Assembly: GCF_004216755.1 (NCBI RefSeq)
Contig: NZ_SGWZ01000003.1
Coordinates: 124,001 to 188,000 of the forward strand
Direction: 5' to 3'
DNA length: 64,000 bases
From: Kerstersia gyiorum
Lineage (GTDB): Bacteria; Pseudomonadota; Gammaproteobacteria; Burkholderiales; Burkholderiaceae_B
The stretch's first letter is position 1. The number at the start of each line of letters is the position of its first letter. Positions 63,421-64,000 of the stretch are shown in pieces. The notes below the pieces were generated by a model. That model was given only the letters and a program-made list of their open reading frames with translations. It was not told the origin of the DNA and searched no databases. The position numbers were made by a program, and so were the translations under genes.

Positions 63421-64000
63421 ATGGAAAAGACCATGAACCTTCAGAAACTGGCCCTTGCATCTGCTCTGGCCCTTGCATCCATTACTTCCTTCGCGGCGCC
63501 GGTCGCAGGGAAATCGTCAAACGAGAACTATATCAAAGTTGGCTCTTCGACTTTCCAAGGCAACAATGAAGCAGGCATCGGGTTTCCCACCACCAACCCA
63601 CCTGATGGTACGACCGCCGCACTTTCAAGCTTGAAGAACGGCCCGATTTTGCAGACCGATAATGCATATACCACACAAGCGGGTCCTGACTACTTCATCG
63701 AGTTCAACGTCAGTGGCTCGACGCTACGCATGGCCCAGACTTGGCGCAATCTGAGTGCGCCAAATGGTACCGAGATCTACACGTGGCGGCAGATCAGCGA
63801 CCCGGTCGGCGCAGACCGTCCTCACTTCGGCAACACCAGCATCGCCAAGGTGAGCGGTCATGAAGTGTATTTTGGTGAGTGGGTACCCAAGGCTACCAGC
63901 CCAGTCTACGGCAGCAGCACCAATATGGTGGGCCAAAACGATTCTCTGCGCACCGTGTTCTTCGTGGGTGAAAACCCGACCACCAGCATGCCGACCTTGG
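63421..64000 (+). CDS. Secreted protein, partial (hemophilin/Slam-dependent-like candidate)
   Basis: At least 193 residues; the gene runs off the right edge. CGGAG precedes the ATG. The signal peptide is NLQKLALASALALASITSFA with cleavage after AAPVAG or earlier, and there is no lipobox Cys. The mature part is Gly/Thr/Asn-rich and beta-like (NYIKVGSSTFQGNNEAGIGF, EVYFGEWVPKATSPVYGSST). Position after a TonB receptor and this layout recall hemophilin-type secreted haem-binding proteins exported by Slam, whose beta-barrel lies at the C-terminus, outside the window. Confidence 0.5.
   Translation, partial: MEKTMNLQKLALASALALASITSFAAPVAGKSSNENYIKVGSSTFQGNNEAGIGFPTTNPPDGTTAALSSLKNGPILQTDNAYTTQAGPDYFIEFNVSGSTLRMAQTWRNLSAPNGTEIYTWRQISDPVGADRPHFGNTSIAKVSGHEVYFGEWVPKATSPVYGSSTNMVGQNDSLRTVFFVGENPTTSMPTL

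Noticed and set aside
1..64000. CRISPR array
   Set aside because: No series of short direct repeats with regular spacers was seen; the repeats present are island ends and inverted repeats.

Overview
The window is a mosaic of high-GC chromosomal backbone and lower-GC accessory DNA. The backbone genes (DbpA, RlmN-type methylase, YddG, entericidin, DUF3857 protein, Fsr-like and RhtX/FptX-like MFS carriers) suggest a betaproteobacterium, most likely Burkholderiales/Alcaligenaceae. That placement is inferred from gene content; no rRNA or species marker is present.

Layout. (1) 1-6.8 kb: a minus-strand operon of VWA protein, PP2C phosphatase, zinc-ribbon kinase, SF1 helicase and a truncated fifth gene. 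This is a TerY-P-type phosphorylation system, a family with reported anti-phage activity. (2) 7.0-21.2 kb: a decayed stack of genomic islands with almost no ordinary metabolic genes. It holds two AbiE pairs (one toxin cut by an amber codon), TacA/TacT, PrlF/YhaV, VapB/VapC-like and ParD with a stub of ParE, plus 'ghost' fragments of YhaV, TacT and VapC. It also holds a colicin-like pore-forming protein with a convergent immunity gene, an L,D-transpeptidase, a broken IS3 element, two broken copies of an island replication gene, and repeated copies of a tRNA-Gly 3' end. (3) 21.3-40.1 kb: backbone, with transport and oxidoreductase genes, an iron-type esterase, a deleted phospholipase D gene and an ACR3-like permease/flavoprotein pair. 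(4) 40.14-53.35 kb: a second island bounded by an intact tRNA-Gly(GCC) and a repeat of its 3' end. It carries a P4-type integrase coupled to an atypical response regulator, an Abi_C-type gene with an unknown partner, a HEPN-type gene, a tRNA-like gene, a structured intergenic region, a second integrase and an island replication protein. It ends with a tightly overlapping operon of a GNAT-PIN-GNAT fusion and two small proteins that look PUA-like, then a second TacA/TacT. (5) 53.35-54.8 kb: the stump of a further tandem integrase, joined to a truncated LysR gene. (6) 54.8-64 kb: a probable iron/haem uptake region with CynX-like and RhtX/FptX-like carriers, two AraC regulators, a large TonB receptor and a partial secreted protein.

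How the parts fit. The same tRNA-Gly 3' end (14 bp exact at 13715, 21189 and 53335, degenerate at 9164) marks island boundaries, and left-end sequence follows it at 9174, 13729 and 40213. The simplest reading is repeated tandem insertion at tRNA-Gly genes, one of them left of this window, with later deletions that kept toxin-antitoxin and defence cargo and lost most integrases and replication genes. The best candidates for an undescribed system are the GNAT-PIN-GNAT operon (49476-52115), the Abi_C plus unknown pair (42735-44568), and the colicin-like protein that lacks an obvious receptor-binding region.
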